A DNA stretch of 64,000 nt from positions 1-64,000 of the forward strand of contig JAEUHI010000021.1 of NCBI GenBank assembly GCA_016795385.1, in the 5' to 3' direction. The DNA comes from Verrucomicrobiales bacterium (GTDB taxonomy: Bacteria; Verrucomicrobiota; Verrucomicrobiia; Verrucomicrobiales; DEV007). A program made the position numbers and the translations under genes. A model generated the notes under the pieces. That model was not told the DNA's origin, made no database searches, and saw only the letters and a list, made by a program, of their open reading frames with translations. Shown here one piece after another: positions 26,165 to 35,060 of this stretch (position 1 is its first letter; each line of letters starts with the position of its first letter).

Positions 26165-27871
26165 ATGCCCGCCTTCCCCACTCCCTTCTGGATCGCCGTC
26201 GTCGTGACGGTGGGGGCGGGGCTTTGGTTCTGGCGGAAGCGGCAGACGGGCTTCGGTCTCCCGGCGATGGCGGTCCTGGGGACGGTGGCGGTGTGGTATT
26301 TCGGCGACGCGTTCTACAACGACTACGATTCGATGGTGAACCAGTTCGGCGCGGAGGTGCTCGCGACGGCCTGGTGGCAGGTGGTGCTCTTTCTCGTGGG
26401 ATTCAGCGTGATGGTGCCGCAGGTGCACCGCGCCTTCAACCGACGCTGGCGGCAACGGAGCAGCGAGGTGCTGCGTTTCGCGACCGGACGCGAGATCGAG
26501 AACCCGGTCTTCCAGCGGGGGATCGATCGCTTCCTCGTCGCCCTGATCATCGCCTGGGTGCCGCTGATGGGCGTCGCCCTGGTGCGGACGGATTTCGATT
26601 TCGCGGGTCTCTTCCTCCCCTGGCTGGGCCGCAAGGCGGAACCGTGGTCGCGCGAGCGCGTCGGTGGTGGCCTCGATGCGCTGCTCTCGCTCTCGGGCTA
26701 TGTGCAGGTCTTCATGACGGCTTCGTTCGGGATCATCGCGGCGGTCTCGCGCAACCCGCGCACGAAACTGATCGCCCTGGGGATCTGTGCGATCACGATG
26801 CCGTTCTACCTGCTCGACCGGACGCGCAACACGATGCTCTCGACGGTGGTGCCGGGGCTGCTGGCCTGGGTTTTCCTCGGCATGCGCGGCCACATCGTGG
26901 TGCGCTTCGCAATCCTTGGCGCGGCGTTTCTCTTCCTCGAAAGCTGGTTCTCCTTCGTCATGGAATCGCGGGGCGAGGGGAAAAACGTGGCCGCCTCCTT
27001 TGCGGAAGGCCGGGAGGGAGAGGACGAAGAAGAGACCGAGGAGGAGGAGGAAACGGAGGACAAGGAGAGCCAGTCGAAGCACCGCGGGCTGAACATGTTC
27101 GAGGAGCTGGCGTGGATCACGACCTTCATCGAGGTGGGGAACTACACGCCGAACTACGGGCAACGGTATTTCGCGGAGCTGGTGAATCCGATCCCGCGAT
27201 CGCTCTGGCCGGACAAACCGCTCGTGGGGATCGACTATGCGAAGGCGCGCGGATTCGGAGGTGGCTCGGCGGCGGGAGCGGGGGTGGTGGCCTCGGTCTC
27301 GACGGGCATGATCGGGCAGGGGGTGACGAATTTCGGTCGCCTCTTCGGTCCCTTGGCCTCGGCTCTGCTCATGGCTTTCTGGGTGGCGCTGTTGGCGCGC
27401 CAGGATCTCCGCGCCCGGGGCGAGCCGGCCCGTCTGCTGCTCTACGGACTGGGGCTGGTGTTGACCTTCAACCTCGGACGCGACGTCACCCTGCTGGTGC
27501 TTTATCCCTATCTCTTCGGCTCGCTCCTCTTCTGGTGGTGGAGCCGTCACGGACGCAAGCCGGCGAGGAGGAGCCCGGCCGGTGGTCCGAATCTCGCGCC
27601 GAATGCCGCGACGGCATCGCCGGGTGTGGCCGCCTCGACGCCGGTCTCGAAAGGGCGGCGCGAGGAAACCCGTGAGGAGCGTCAACGCCGGCGTCGCCGT
27701 CTCCGCCCGATCGAATTCGACGATGAACTCGGCGAGCCCCCGCCGCCGCGGTCGGCGTCTGAGCCGGAAGCCCAGCCGGAATCGCCCGCACCTCCGCGGA
27801 TCGTGCCGCCCACGCCCAAACCGATGGCCCCTCCGCCGGGGCATTTCGACGACGAGCCGGAGGCCCGCTGA
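26165..27871 (+). CDS. Wzy-like oligosaccharide repeat unit polymerase (copy 1)
   Basis: 568-residue polytopic membrane protein. Paralog of the protein at 39381; both share ELVNPIPRSLWPDKPLVGID and STGMIGQGVTNFGRLFG, the PIPRS-W-P-x-K-P motif seen in Wzy-like polymerases. About ten hydrophobic segments up to residue 460. Two peculiarities are absent from the paralog: an acidic loop GREGEDEEETEEEEETEDKE (about 281-300) and a C-terminal tail of about 100 residues rich in Arg, Pro and Glu. The start is directly preceded by a C8 run and a repeat hairpin. It likely joins lipid-linked repeat units in the periplasm. Confidence 0.75.
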   Translation: MPAFPTPFWIAVVVTVGAGLWFWRKRQTGFGLPAMAVLGTVAVWYFGDAFYNDYDSMVNQFGAEVLATAWWQVVLFLVGFSVMVPQVHRAFNRRWRQRSSEVLRFATGREIENPVFQRGIDRFLVALIIAWVPLMGVALVRTDFDFAGLFLPWLGRKAEPWSRERVGGGLDALLSLSGYVQVFMTASFGIIAAVSRNPRTKLIALGICAITMPFYLLDRTRNTMLSTVVPGLLAWVFLGMRGHIVVRFAILGAAFLFLESWFSFVMESRGEGKNVAASFAEGREGEDEEETEEEEETEDKESQSKHRGLNMFEELAWITTFIEVGNYTPNYGQRYFAELVNPIPRSLWPDKPLVGIDYAKARGFGGGSAAGAGVVASVSTGMIGQGVTNFGRLFGPLASALLMAFWVALLARQDLRARGEPARLLLYGLGLVLTFNLGRDVTLLVLYPYLFGSLLFWWWSRHGRKPARRSPAGGPNLAPNAATASPGVAASTPVSKGRREETREERQRRRRRLRPIEFDDELGEPPPPRSASEPEAQPESPAPPRIVPPTPKPMAPPPGHFDDEPEAR

Positions 27872-27900
27872 GCCGGCCGTTGTGGCTTGAAAGGAATCGC

Positions 27901-28482
27901 ATGGACACGCTCCGTGAACTGCTCCAGACCGTCCTCGACGGGATCGCCGCGGCGCCCGCGGGGCTGATCTTGGTCGCGCTGGTGCTGCTGCCTCTCGTCG
28001 GGGTGCCGGTGAGTCCGCTCTGGATCGCCCTCGGGATCCGCTTCGGGGCGGGCTGGGGCATCCTCATGGCGATGGCGGGTCTGCTCGTCAATTTCACGCT
28101 CGGGTATCTGATCGCGGCGCATCTCGGCCATGGCCGGATGCGGACCTGGCTGGAGCGACGGGGCCGGTCGGTGCCGGCTCTCGCACGCGGCGAAGAGCTG
28201 CGCTGGATTGCCCTGGTCCGCGTCACGCCCGGAGTGCCGCTCTTTGTGCAGAATTACGTGCTCGGCCTCGCGAAGGTGCACTTTCCCTCCTACCTCCTCG
28301 TCTCCCTGCCGATCCAGTCGCTTTATGCGGCGCTCTTTGTCGTGCTCGGCACGTCGTTGCAAGGCAGCCGGCTCTGGTATGGCGTGCTCGCCGGGGCCGG
28401 ACTGGTCGCAGCGGGGTTGGTGATCTCGCTGCTGCGCTCCCGACTCCAGCGACGCGGGGCCGGGGGTGATCCCACTGCTTGA
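27901..28482 (+). CDS. DedA/TVP38-TMEM64 family membrane protein
   Basis: 193 residues with five or six membrane segments. LRWIALVRVTPGVPLFVQNYVLGL has the Arg and Pro-Gly of the VTT (SNARE-associated) domain. Members of this superfamily are linked to transport of undecaprenyl phosphate or other membrane lipids, which would suit a polysaccharide cluster; this role is inferred. ATG 27901 is preferred because AAAGGA stands 8 bases before it, one of the clearer ribosome-binding sites of the window; an upstream ATG at 27880 lacks one. Confidence 0.75.
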   Translation: MDTLRELLQTVLDGIAAAPAGLILVALVLLPLVGVPVSPLWIALGIRFGAGWGILMAMAGLLVNFTLGYLIAAHLGHGRMRTWLERRGRSVPALARGEELRWIALVRVTPGVPLFVQNYVLGLAKVHFPSYLLVSLPIQSLYAALFVVLGTSLQGSRLWYGVLAGAGLVAAGLVISLLRSRLQRRGAGGDPTA

Positions 28483-28488
28483 ATTCCG

Positions 28489-28761
28489 ATGTCCGAATCC
28501 CCCCACGAACGGAGCCGACTCTCTTCGGCGCGCTTCGCCGAGACCGCCGCCTACCGGAACCGCGTCTGGGCAATTCTCACGGAGCGCTTCTTTTCGCGCT
28601 GGATCCGTCCCTCCGATACCGTCCTCGATCTCGGCTGCGGGGGCGAGGTAGATTTTGAGAAACACGAGGGGCGGCTGCGGAGCCTGCCTTGGCTCTGGTG
28701 GATCCAGGGTCCACCGTTCCTCGTCGTCCCCCGAAAACCTTCCGCCTCTCTTCCCTCGTGA
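28489..28761 (+). pseudogene. Truncated class I methyltransferase
   Basis: The 90-residue frame starts like a full methyltransferase (RFAETAAYRNRVWAILTERF, then DTVLDLGCGG, SAM motif I) but stops being family-like directly after the Gly-Cys-Gly. The rest (GEVDFEKHEGRLRSLPWLWW) is encoded by what looks like a junk or repeat segment with a GGTGGATCCAGGGTCCACC inverted repeat (28697-28715). Motifs II to IV are missing, so it is read as an internal-deletion remnant of about one third of a gene. Its TGA overlaps the GTG start of the next gene, suggesting that the original operon coupling was kept. Confidence 0.7.
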
Positions 28762-29561
28762 AAAGTCCCTTTCCGGATCCCCGGAGCGCCGCTCCGCTGC
28801 GTCTCCTCAGCATCGTGATTCCCGCCCGCGATGAGGAAGGCTGCATCGCGGCGACGGTGGAGCATCTCCATCTCGAGCTGAAGCTGAACCAGATCCCCCA
28901 CGAGATCGTGGTGGTGGATGACGGAAGCACCGACGGCACTTGGTCCATCCTCGGAGAGATCCAGGCGCGCCTCCCCGAACTCGCGCCCGTGCAAAACCAC
29001 GGACCGCATGGATTCGGCCGCGCCATCCTCCACGGCATCGGACACTCGCGCGGCGATGCGGTCGTCATCATGATGGCGGACGAGTCCGACGACAGCCGCG
29101 ACGTGGTGCGCTATTGGAAGCTGCTGAACGAAGGATGGGACTGCGTCTTCGGGAGCCGTTTCATCAAGGGCGGGGGAGTGATCGATTACCCGTGGCACAA
29201 GCTGCGGCTGAACCGTCTCGCGAATCTTTTCATCCGCACGATCTTCGGGATCAGCCTGAACGACACGACCAACGCCTTCAAAGCCTACCGACGGACGGCG
29301 ATCGACGGGTGTCGGCCGATTCTCTCGCCGCATTTCAATCTCACGGTGGAGCTGCCGCTGAAGGCGATCGTGCGCGGTTATTCGTGGACGGTCATCCCCA
29401 TCACCTGGCGGAACCGACGCGCCGGCGTGGCGAAGCTGAAGATCCGCGAGATGGGCAGCCGGTATTTTTTCATCGTGGCCTATGTCTGGCTCGAGAAGTA
29501 TTTCAGTCGCGGGGATTACCGTCGCGGTGAAACGCCATCGACCGCCACCGCGAGCGACTAG
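28758..29561 (+). CDS. Glycosyltransferase family 2 (dolichyl-phosphate mannose synthase-like)
   Basis: 267 residues, GT-A. LLSIVIPARDEEGCIAATVE and HEIVVVDDGSTDGTW are the first two GT2 strands; VVIMMADESDDSRDVVRYWK carries the metal-binding acids (ADES in place of the usual DAD). VIDYPWHKLRLNRLANLFIR and LNDTTNAFKAYRR match polyprenyl-phosphate glycosyltransferases that charge a lipid carrier. GTG 28758 overlaps the stop of the methyltransferase remnant. The next gene encodes a multi-spanning protein that could use such a lipid-linked sugar. Confidence 0.85.
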   Translation: MKSPFPDPRSAAPLRLLSIVIPARDEEGCIAATVEHLHLELKLNQIPHEIVVVDDGSTDGTWSILGEIQARLPELAPVQNHGPHGFGRAILHGIGHSRGDAVVIMMADESDDSRDVVRYWKLLNEGWDCVFGSRFIKGGGVIDYPWHKLRLNRLANLFIRTIFGISLNDTTNAFKAYRRTAIDGCRPILSPHFNLTVELPLKAIVRGYSWTVIPITWRNRRAGVAKLKIREMGSRYFFIVAYVWLEKYFSRGDYRRGETPSTATASD

Positions 29562-29572
29562 GGATCCTCCAC

Positions 29573-30736
29573 ATGAACGGGATCTTGGGGAAAACGGGGG
29601 GAGGATTCGACCGGGTCGCTCCTTGGCAGGCGGCGGCGATCGCCGGACTGGTGGCGTGGCTCGTCACCACCTTTTTCTATGCCCCGCCCTTGTGGATGCC
29701 TTTGTCGGGAGGCGGGTCGACGCCGGCGCGGATCGATGATTTCAACGCGCTCTGCGCCGATCCCCTGACGCGCGATCTCGGCGAGCCCATCCTCGCCTAC
29801 CGCATCACCACTCCCGCGCTCGCCTGGCTGCTCGGGCTGCGCGGATTCTCCGGTGTGATCCTGCAATACCTCGCGATCCCGCTGAGCCTCGGGCTGATCT
29901 TCCAAGCGCTCACGGCACGCACGAGCCGCCGCGACGCGCTCCTCCTGACGGTGGGAATCGCGTGCAGCTACACGATGATCTGGACGAATACAAAACCGGG
30001 TTTCCCCGACGCGGTCACGCATCTCGCGGCGGCGGTGCTGCTGCTTTCGCGAAAGGCCTGGCTCATCGTCGCGATGACGATCCTCGGCACGCTCAACGAT
30101 GAACGTTTTGTCCTCGCGATTCCCTTCCTGATCCTGTGGCACGCGAGGACGGAATCGCTCGCCGCGATCCTCCGGAGCTCGTGGAAGGAGGTCGCCGCGT
30201 TCGCGGTGGGACTTGGTATCGTCGTGCTCGTCCGCAACGCCCTGAAACACGGGATCATCGGACCGGGGATCCCGGATCCCGAAGTCTACGAGGCGATCTC
30301 CGGCGTGCTCTCGCTGGAATCGTTGGCTCCGCTGAACGGGTGGAAGTCGTATCTGGTGAACGTGCTGACGAGCTACCGGGCGCTCTGGCTGGTGATGCCC
30401 TTCGCGGTCTTCGCGCTGAAAGGAAGGATGGCGCGGGTGCTGTTTGGGGTGGGTTTGTCAGGCGTCTTGTTCGCCTCGGGCAGTGTCGCCGATGTCAGCC
30501 GCAGCATCGGCTTCGCTTTTCCCGCCCTCGTTCTCGCGGCGGCGGGACTGCCTGCCGCCTCGGCCCGCGCGACGCGGATTTTGGGCGGGGCGGTGGCGCT
30601 CTGTCTCCTGACGCCGGCCTTCCACGTCGCGCCGGGTTCCTTCCTCTGGGGGCTCGAGATCCAGGTGGAGCGTCCGCTGATCCTCTCGATCGTGCGGGCG
30701 AAGACGGGATGGGATATTCTGGATCTGGCCCGATGA
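29573..30736 (+). CDS. Multi-spanning membrane protein, possibly GT-C glycosyltransferase
   Basis: 387 residues with about nine hydrophobic segments. No firm family. After the first segment comes an extracytoplasmic loop with DDFNALCADPLTRDLGEPIL, and LNDERFVLAIPFLILWHART is another conserved-looking loop. An acidic first loop is a general feature of GT-C enzymes that use lipid-linked sugars, and the preceding gene is a DPM1-like synthase. The GT-C reading is inference. Its stop overlaps the Wzx-like start (ATGA). Confidence 0.5.
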   Translation: MNGILGKTGGGFDRVAPWQAAAIAGLVAWLVTTFFYAPPLWMPLSGGGSTPARIDDFNALCADPLTRDLGEPILAYRITTPALAWLLGLRGFSGVILQYLAIPLSLGLIFQALTARTSRRDALLLTVGIACSYTMIWTNTKPGFPDAVTHLAAAVLLLSRKAWLIVAMTILGTLNDERFVLAIPFLILWHARTESLAAILRSSWKEVAAFAVGLGIVVLVRNALKHGIIGPGIPDPEVYEAISGVLSLESLAPLNGWKSYLVNVLTSYRALWLVMPFAVFALKGRMARVLFGVGLSGVLFASGSVADVSRSIGFAFPALVLAAAGLPAASARATRILGGAVALCLLTPAFHVAPGSFLWGLEIQVERPLILSIVRAKTGWDILDLAR

Positions 30737-32280
30737 CGAGACTCCGGAAAGCCCTCCGCGCCACCGTGGTCGTCCAGTGTTTCAACTGGGCGAGCCTGCT
30801 GCTCTCGCTGGTGACGGTGCCGCTCTACCTTTCGTGGTTGGGCGAGGAACGCTACGGACTGTTCCTCACCGGTGTGGCTTTGGCAGGATACCTGATGTTC
30901 TCCGACGCGGGGATCACGTGGGCGTCGATGCTGCTGATCGCCGAAGCGAACGGGAAGGACGACCGCCCCGGCGTGGCCACGGTCTTCCGCACGAGTTTTC
31001 CCTTCGCCCTCCTGTCCTCGCTGCTGGTGGCGGTGGTCGTGGTGGGTACCTTCCTGATCCTGTCGCGTCCCGAGGTCGAGGCCGCGTGGTCGGATCATCC
31101 CGAGTTCCCCGGATTGCTCCTCGCGGTCGGGGCGACGGTGGTGGTGAGCCTGATCTTTTCACCATTTTACAACCTCTTCATCGGTCTGCAGGAAACCGCG
31201 CTCGCGGCGATCTACCAAGGGAGCGGAAGGCTCATCGCCGCGCTCGCGACGCTCGCGCTGGCCGGGTGCGGACTGCCGCTGGGATGGGTCTACTGCGGCA
31301 ATATCGTGGGTCTGCTCCTCACCGGCTTCCTCGCCGCGATCCATTGCCGGAGGCGGCACCGGTGGGCCTTCGTGAATGGGCCGTTCTGGGATCGTGGACA
31401 GGTGAAACGGCAATTCCACACCGGGGTCTCGAGTCTCTTGATGCAATCGGGCACTGTCTTCATGGGATCGGCCCCGGTCCTCGCGGCGAGTGCCGGCGCG
31501 GGACCGCAGACCGTACCCTATCTGGCCATCCCCTTGACCCTCTTGAATGCACCGATCGGCATCCTCTCGAGCTTCAGCGCGAACCTGCAATCGGGTTATG
31601 GCGAAGCGATGGGTCGCGGCGAGAGCCGCTGGGTCGCGGAGACGGTGAATTTGCTGCTGCGGGGGGTGTTTCTCATTCTCGCCTGGCTGGGCTGCGGATG
31701 GTTTCTCCTCGCGGGCGCCTTTGTCGAGCAATGGACGCAGGGCCGTCTCGGGCTGACGCTGGTGATGGTGCTCAATGCCTTTCTCATCGCCGGCGCGGGC
31801 GCGGTGATCACGACGATGCGATACGGTCTGACCGGGATCAACCGTCACGGCCGAGCGGCGCTGGCGGAATGCCTCGGCGGTTTCCTCGCGCTGGCGGGAG
31901 GCATCCTCGTGGTGCGGCTTTTTGGATTCGCCTGGGTCGGTGCCGCGATCTTTCTTTCGATGGTGCTGGTGACGGGCTGGCTTTATCCGCGGGAATTGAA
32001 ACGCGCGCTGGGCGGTGGGGCGGTGTTTCCGAAGGCGCGGTTCTGGATCGCCTTGCTGGCGACGACCTCGCTCGCGGCGGGTGCGGGAGCAGCGGTGAAG
32101 TGGGCCATGACATCGCTGCCGGTTTGGTCGATGATCCTCGTCACGGGGACGGTGGTGACGGCGGTCTTTTTCGGATTGGCGCACCGGTGGCTGCCCGATG
32201 AAATGGAATTCGCGACGCGACGTCTCTTCGCCCGGTGGAGACGATCGGCCGCGCCCTTGCCGCCCGATGCGGCGACCTGA
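30733..32280 (+). CDS. Wzx-like polysaccharide flippase (MOP superfamily)
   Basis: 515 residues, about 14 hydrophobic segments. The N-terminal region VTVPLYLSWLGEERYGLFLT, with GLFLTGVALAGYLMFSDAGI after it, is the usual start of O-unit flippases of the MOP superfamily. It translocates undecaprenyl-diphosphate-linked repeat units. ATG 30733 overlaps the previous stop; the frame is open far upstream but only as a shadow of the membrane-protein gene. Together with the two Wzy-like proteins it gives block B a Wzx/Wzy-type pathway, while block A has an ABC-type flippase. Confidence 0.85.
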   Translation: MTRLRKALRATVVVQCFNWASLLLSLVTVPLYLSWLGEERYGLFLTGVALAGYLMFSDAGITWASMLLIAEANGKDDRPGVATVFRTSFPFALLSSLLVAVVVVGTFLILSRPEVEAAWSDHPEFPGLLLAVGATVVVSLIFSPFYNLFIGLQETALAAIYQGSGRLIAALATLALAGCGLPLGWVYCGNIVGLLLTGFLAAIHCRRRHRWAFVNGPFWDRGQVKRQFHTGVSSLLMQSGTVFMGSAPVLAASAGAGPQTVPYLAIPLTLLNAPIGILSSFSANLQSGYGEAMGRGESRWVAETVNLLLRGVFLILAWLGCGWFLLAGAFVEQWTQGRLGLTLVMVLNAFLIAGAGAVITTMRYGLTGINRHGRAALAECLGGFLALAGGILVVRLFGFAWVGAAIFLSMVLVTGWLYPRELKRALGGGAVFPKARFWIALLATTSLAAGAGAAVKWAMTSLPVWSMILVTGTVVTAVFFGLAHRWLPDEMEFATRRLFARWRRSAAPLPPDAAT

Positions 32281-32285
32281 TCGAG

Positions 32286-33149
32286 ATGAGTTTGAAATCC
32301 CATTTGAAAACCTTCGTGCCGGAGGGGCTCTGGCACTTCGCCGGATTCTGCAAACGGCTCCCGACCTACTGGCGTCTCGACCGCAGCGAGAATCTGCGGG
32401 TGCAGCAGGGCGTGCCGGGCCTGCCGCTTTTTGTCGCGCCGGATCTCCACGTCCAGATCCCGGAGAGCGTGACGGCCTACATCTACTGGCGCGCCCATGC
32501 CTTCGAAGACGCGGACCTGTGGGCGGAAACGACCGATTTCCTGAAGCTGGCGGAGGGTTGCTCGCGCCTCATCGACATCGGGGCCCAGACCGGATTTTTC
32601 TCGGCGCTCTTCGCCCGCGCGCGGACCGCGCCGGTGTCGATCCTGTCGATGGAGCCGGATGCGCAGGTGCAGGCGATCCTCGCCCGGGCCAGGGTCCTGA
32701 ACGGAGGCGATGGGATCGATTGGGAAATCCGCCACGAGGCGGTCTCCGATCACGAAGGCACGATCGGGATTCCGATCAGCAACAGGCCCTACGAAGCGGA
32801 TCTCTCTGCCGGGGAGCCGGGCGATCTCATCACCGTGCCTTCGCGTTCGCTCACCGCGCTCATCGAATCGCTCGATTGGACGCCTGATCTGTTGAAGATC
32901 GACGTCGAGTCGTTCGAATACGAGATCCTCACGACCTCGGTGCCGGTGATCGAGCGGCTCCGACCCGCCCTGCATCTTGAGGTGCACTGGGAGATCCTGC
33001 AACGACGCGGGCTCGATCCGATGGATTTCCTCGCACCGCTCGCGCGGATGGGCTATCGCGGGAACCGATCGGGCTATCGCACGCTGGAGGACTGGGCCGC
33101 CGCGGGCCGGAAGGAAGTGGTCTCGCGCCTTTCGCTGAAGGTGGGCTGA
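32286..33149 (+). CDS. FkbM-family methyltransferase
   Basis: 287 residues. RLIDIGAQTGFFSALFARAR as SAM motif I, SILSMEPDAQVQAILARARV, and PDLLKIDVESFEYEILTTSV, the FkbM signature with Ser in place of the usual Gly after Glu. LRPALHLEVHWEIL follows. ATG 32286 is 5 bases after the flippase stop; a longer frame from 32235 would overlap the flippase. Probably O-methylates a sugar. Confidence 0.85.
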   Translation: MSLKSHLKTFVPEGLWHFAGFCKRLPTYWRLDRSENLRVQQGVPGLPLFVAPDLHVQIPESVTAYIYWRAHAFEDADLWAETTDFLKLAEGCSRLIDIGAQTGFFSALFARARTAPVSILSMEPDAQVQAILARARVLNGGDGIDWEIRHEAVSDHEGTIGIPISNRPYEADLSAGEPGDLITVPSRSLTALIESLDWTPDLLKIDVESFEYEILTTSVPVIERLRPALHLEVHWEILQRRGLDPMDFLAPLARMGYRGNRSGYRTLEDWAAAGRKEVVSRLSLKVG

Positions 33150-33202
33150 GGAGGCATACTGATGTTCGTGGACACCTACCCAACGATTTCCCGCTGCTGA
33201 CC

Positions 33203-34006
33203 ATGTCGCTCCGCTCTTCTCTTCTAGGTTTTCTCAAGGTCTGGCGTGAGGACCGTGCCTTCGCACGCCTCGGTCCCGGATCCGGGCGTTTGCTCGGGAT
33301 GCATTATCGCGGACGGCTCGAAGCGAGATGCGGTTGGACGCCGAGGATGGAGACTCTGCGGATCGAGCATTTTTCACGGACGATCGAACTGACATTGTCA
33401 GCACCTTATCTGGGGGCCATGCAGGGCGTCTTTCTGGATCTGGAGTATGATTGCTCCGGCCTTTTCGAAACTCCTCCGCGCCGCATTCTGGATCTCGGAG
33501 CGAACATCGGAATGGGCGCGCTCACCTTGTCGTGCCAGTTTCCGGAAGCGGAATTCCTCTGCGTCGAGCCGGATCCGAGAAATCTCGACCTCCTGAAGGC
33601 AAACCTGGACCGGAACGGAGTCGAGTCGAAGATCGTGCCGGCGGCGGTGGGATCGGCCGCGGGCACTCTGAGGCTGCGTTTCGACGCGGACCCTACCTGT
33701 TCGGCGCTCGAGACCTCACCGATGCACGATCTTGCCCACTCCACGGAGGTGAAGGTGATGACGGTGCCCGATCTACTGCGCGAGCGAGGATGGGATAGGG
33801 TCGATCTGATGAAAATCGACATCGAGGGCACGGAAGATCCGCTGCTCCTGGAAGAGAACGAATGGCTCGAGAAAGTGAACGCGATCATTCTGGAAATCCA
33901 TCCGAACACGACCCCTGAAAGAATCGCGAACGGTCTCAGTGGTTTCGGGTTCTCGCTCCGCCGCCACGGGCATGGCAGGGAACCGGTTTATCTGGCCACG
34001 CGCTGA
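33203..34006 (+). CDS. FkbM-family methyltransferase
   Basis: 267 residues. RILDLGANIGMGALTLSCQF, EFLCVEPDPRNLDLLKANLD and RVDLMKIDIEGTEDPLLLEE are the three FkbM blocks, followed by INAIILEIHP-like VNAIILEIHPNTTPERI. Clean, full-length. The 53-bp gap before it has no recognisable signal. Confidence 0.87.
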   Translation: MSLRSSLLGFLKVWREDRAFARLGPGSGRLLGMHYRGRLEARCGWTPRMETLRIEHFSRTIELTLSAPYLGAMQGVFLDLEYDCSGLFETPPRRILDLGANIGMGALTLSCQFPEAEFLCVEPDPRNLDLLKANLDRNGVESKIVPAAVGSAAGTLRLRFDADPTCSALETSPMHDLAHSTEVKVMTVPDLLRERGWDRVDLMKIDIEGTEDPLLLEENEWLEKVNAIILEIHPNTTPERIANGLSGFGFSLRRHGHGREPVYLATR

Positions 34007-34021
34007 CACGCACCTCCGGGA

Positions 34022-35056
34022 ATGAAAATCCTCGTCATCGCTGATCCCAAATTGCCGATCCCTCCGTTGCACTACGGTGGAGCGGAGCGGACCATCGCCT
34101 ACCTCTGTGCCGAGTTGCAGCGGTGCGGACATGAAGTCGACCTGATCGCCGGTCCGGGGTCCCAACCTTACGGCGGTCGTCTTCTCGTCCATCATCTGCC
34201 GGGAAGAGGCCTGCCGGACCGGGCCTTCCGAAAACTGCTTTTCCAGGTCCGAACGCTCCCGTCGCTGCTCCGGGCTGATGTGATTCTCAATTTCGGACGG
34301 CTCGACTATCTGGAAACCGCGCTCCGTCTAAGGACTCCGATCGTGTGCTGTTTCCAGAATCCGCTGACTCAGGGCGAGCTGGACTGGGTCCTCAGACGCC
34401 GCCGCGACAAGGTCGCCTTTGTCGGGGTGAGTCATGCCCAGGTCGCGGGACTCGGACCATCCGAACTCATCTCAGTGGTTCACAATGCCACGGATGTGGA
34501 GCGCCTGTGCTTTTCCCCGAAACCCGGACCGGAGCCCTACCTCGCCTTCCTCGGGCGGATCACGGCCAACAAAGGAGCCGATACCGCTGTGAGCGTCGCC
34601 CGCCGCACCGGAATGAAGCTCCTGCTCGGAGGAAGCATTTCCGACGAACCGGGAGATCGGGAGTTTTTCGAGAGTGAGATCCGCCCCTCTCTGGGACCGT
34701 CGATCGAATGGTTGGGGCCTGTTGACGACGTGGCGAAGCAGGAACTGCTCTCGGGTGCCACGGCCCTCCTGTTTCCGATCCGTTGGCCCGAACCGTGCGC
34801 CCTCGTCATGTCCGAATCCCTCGCTTGTGGGACACCGGTCATCGCCCTGCGATGCGCCTCGACCCCCGAAGTGATCGAACACGGCGTCACCGGATACCTC
34901 TGTGATTCCGAGGACGAAATGGTGGCGGCGGTGGGAGAGGTCTCGACGATCGATCGAAGCCTCTGTCGTCGTTCAGCCGAAGAACGCTTTTCTGTTGAAG
35001 CACTGACGCAGGGATATCTGAAGGCGATCGAATCCCTCCTCCGCGAACCTTCCTGA
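34022..35056 (+). CDS. Glycosyltransferase family 4
   Basis: 344 residues. PLHYGGAERTIAYLCAELQR is the N-terminal Gly-loop and helix; AFLGRITANKGADTAVSVAR opens the donor domain. EX7E region EPCALVMSESLACGTPVIAL (about 260-279), then EVIEHGVTGYL. Slightly short for the family but complete. It ends 4 bases before the next transferase. Confidence 0.9.
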   Translation: MKILVIADPKLPIPPLHYGGAERTIAYLCAELQRCGHEVDLIAGPGSQPYGGRLLVHHLPGRGLPDRAFRKLLFQVRTLPSLLRADVILNFGRLDYLETALRLRTPIVCCFQNPLTQGELDWVLRRRRDKVAFVGVSHAQVAGLGPSELISVVHNATDVERLCFSPKPGPEPYLAFLGRITANKGADTAVSVARRTGMKLLLGGSISDEPGDREFFESEIRPSLGPSIEWLGPVDDVAKQELLSGATALLFPIRWPEPCALVMSESLACGTPVIALRCASTPEVIEHGVTGYLCDSEDEMVAAVGEVSTIDRSLCRRSAEERFSVEALTQGYLKAIESLLREPS

Positions 35057-35060
35057 ACGC

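Noticed and set aside
27486..28665. Long minus-strand frames opposite the polymerase and DedA genes
   Set aside because: High GC leaves long open frames opposite real genes; the peptides are Arg/Pro/His-rich with no domain, while the plus-strand frames have membrane segments and family motifs.
28689..28757. Upstream extension of the GT2 gene to ATG 28689
   Set aside because: The extra 23 residues overlap the methyltransferase remnant and do not fit the GT2 start; GTG 28758 with stop/start overlap is better.
30136..30732. Upstream extension of the Wzx-like gene by about 200 codons
   Set aside because: This frame is a low-hydrophobicity, Arg-rich shadow of the membrane-protein gene on the same strand; the ATG at 30733 overlaps that gene's stop and starts the first membrane segment.
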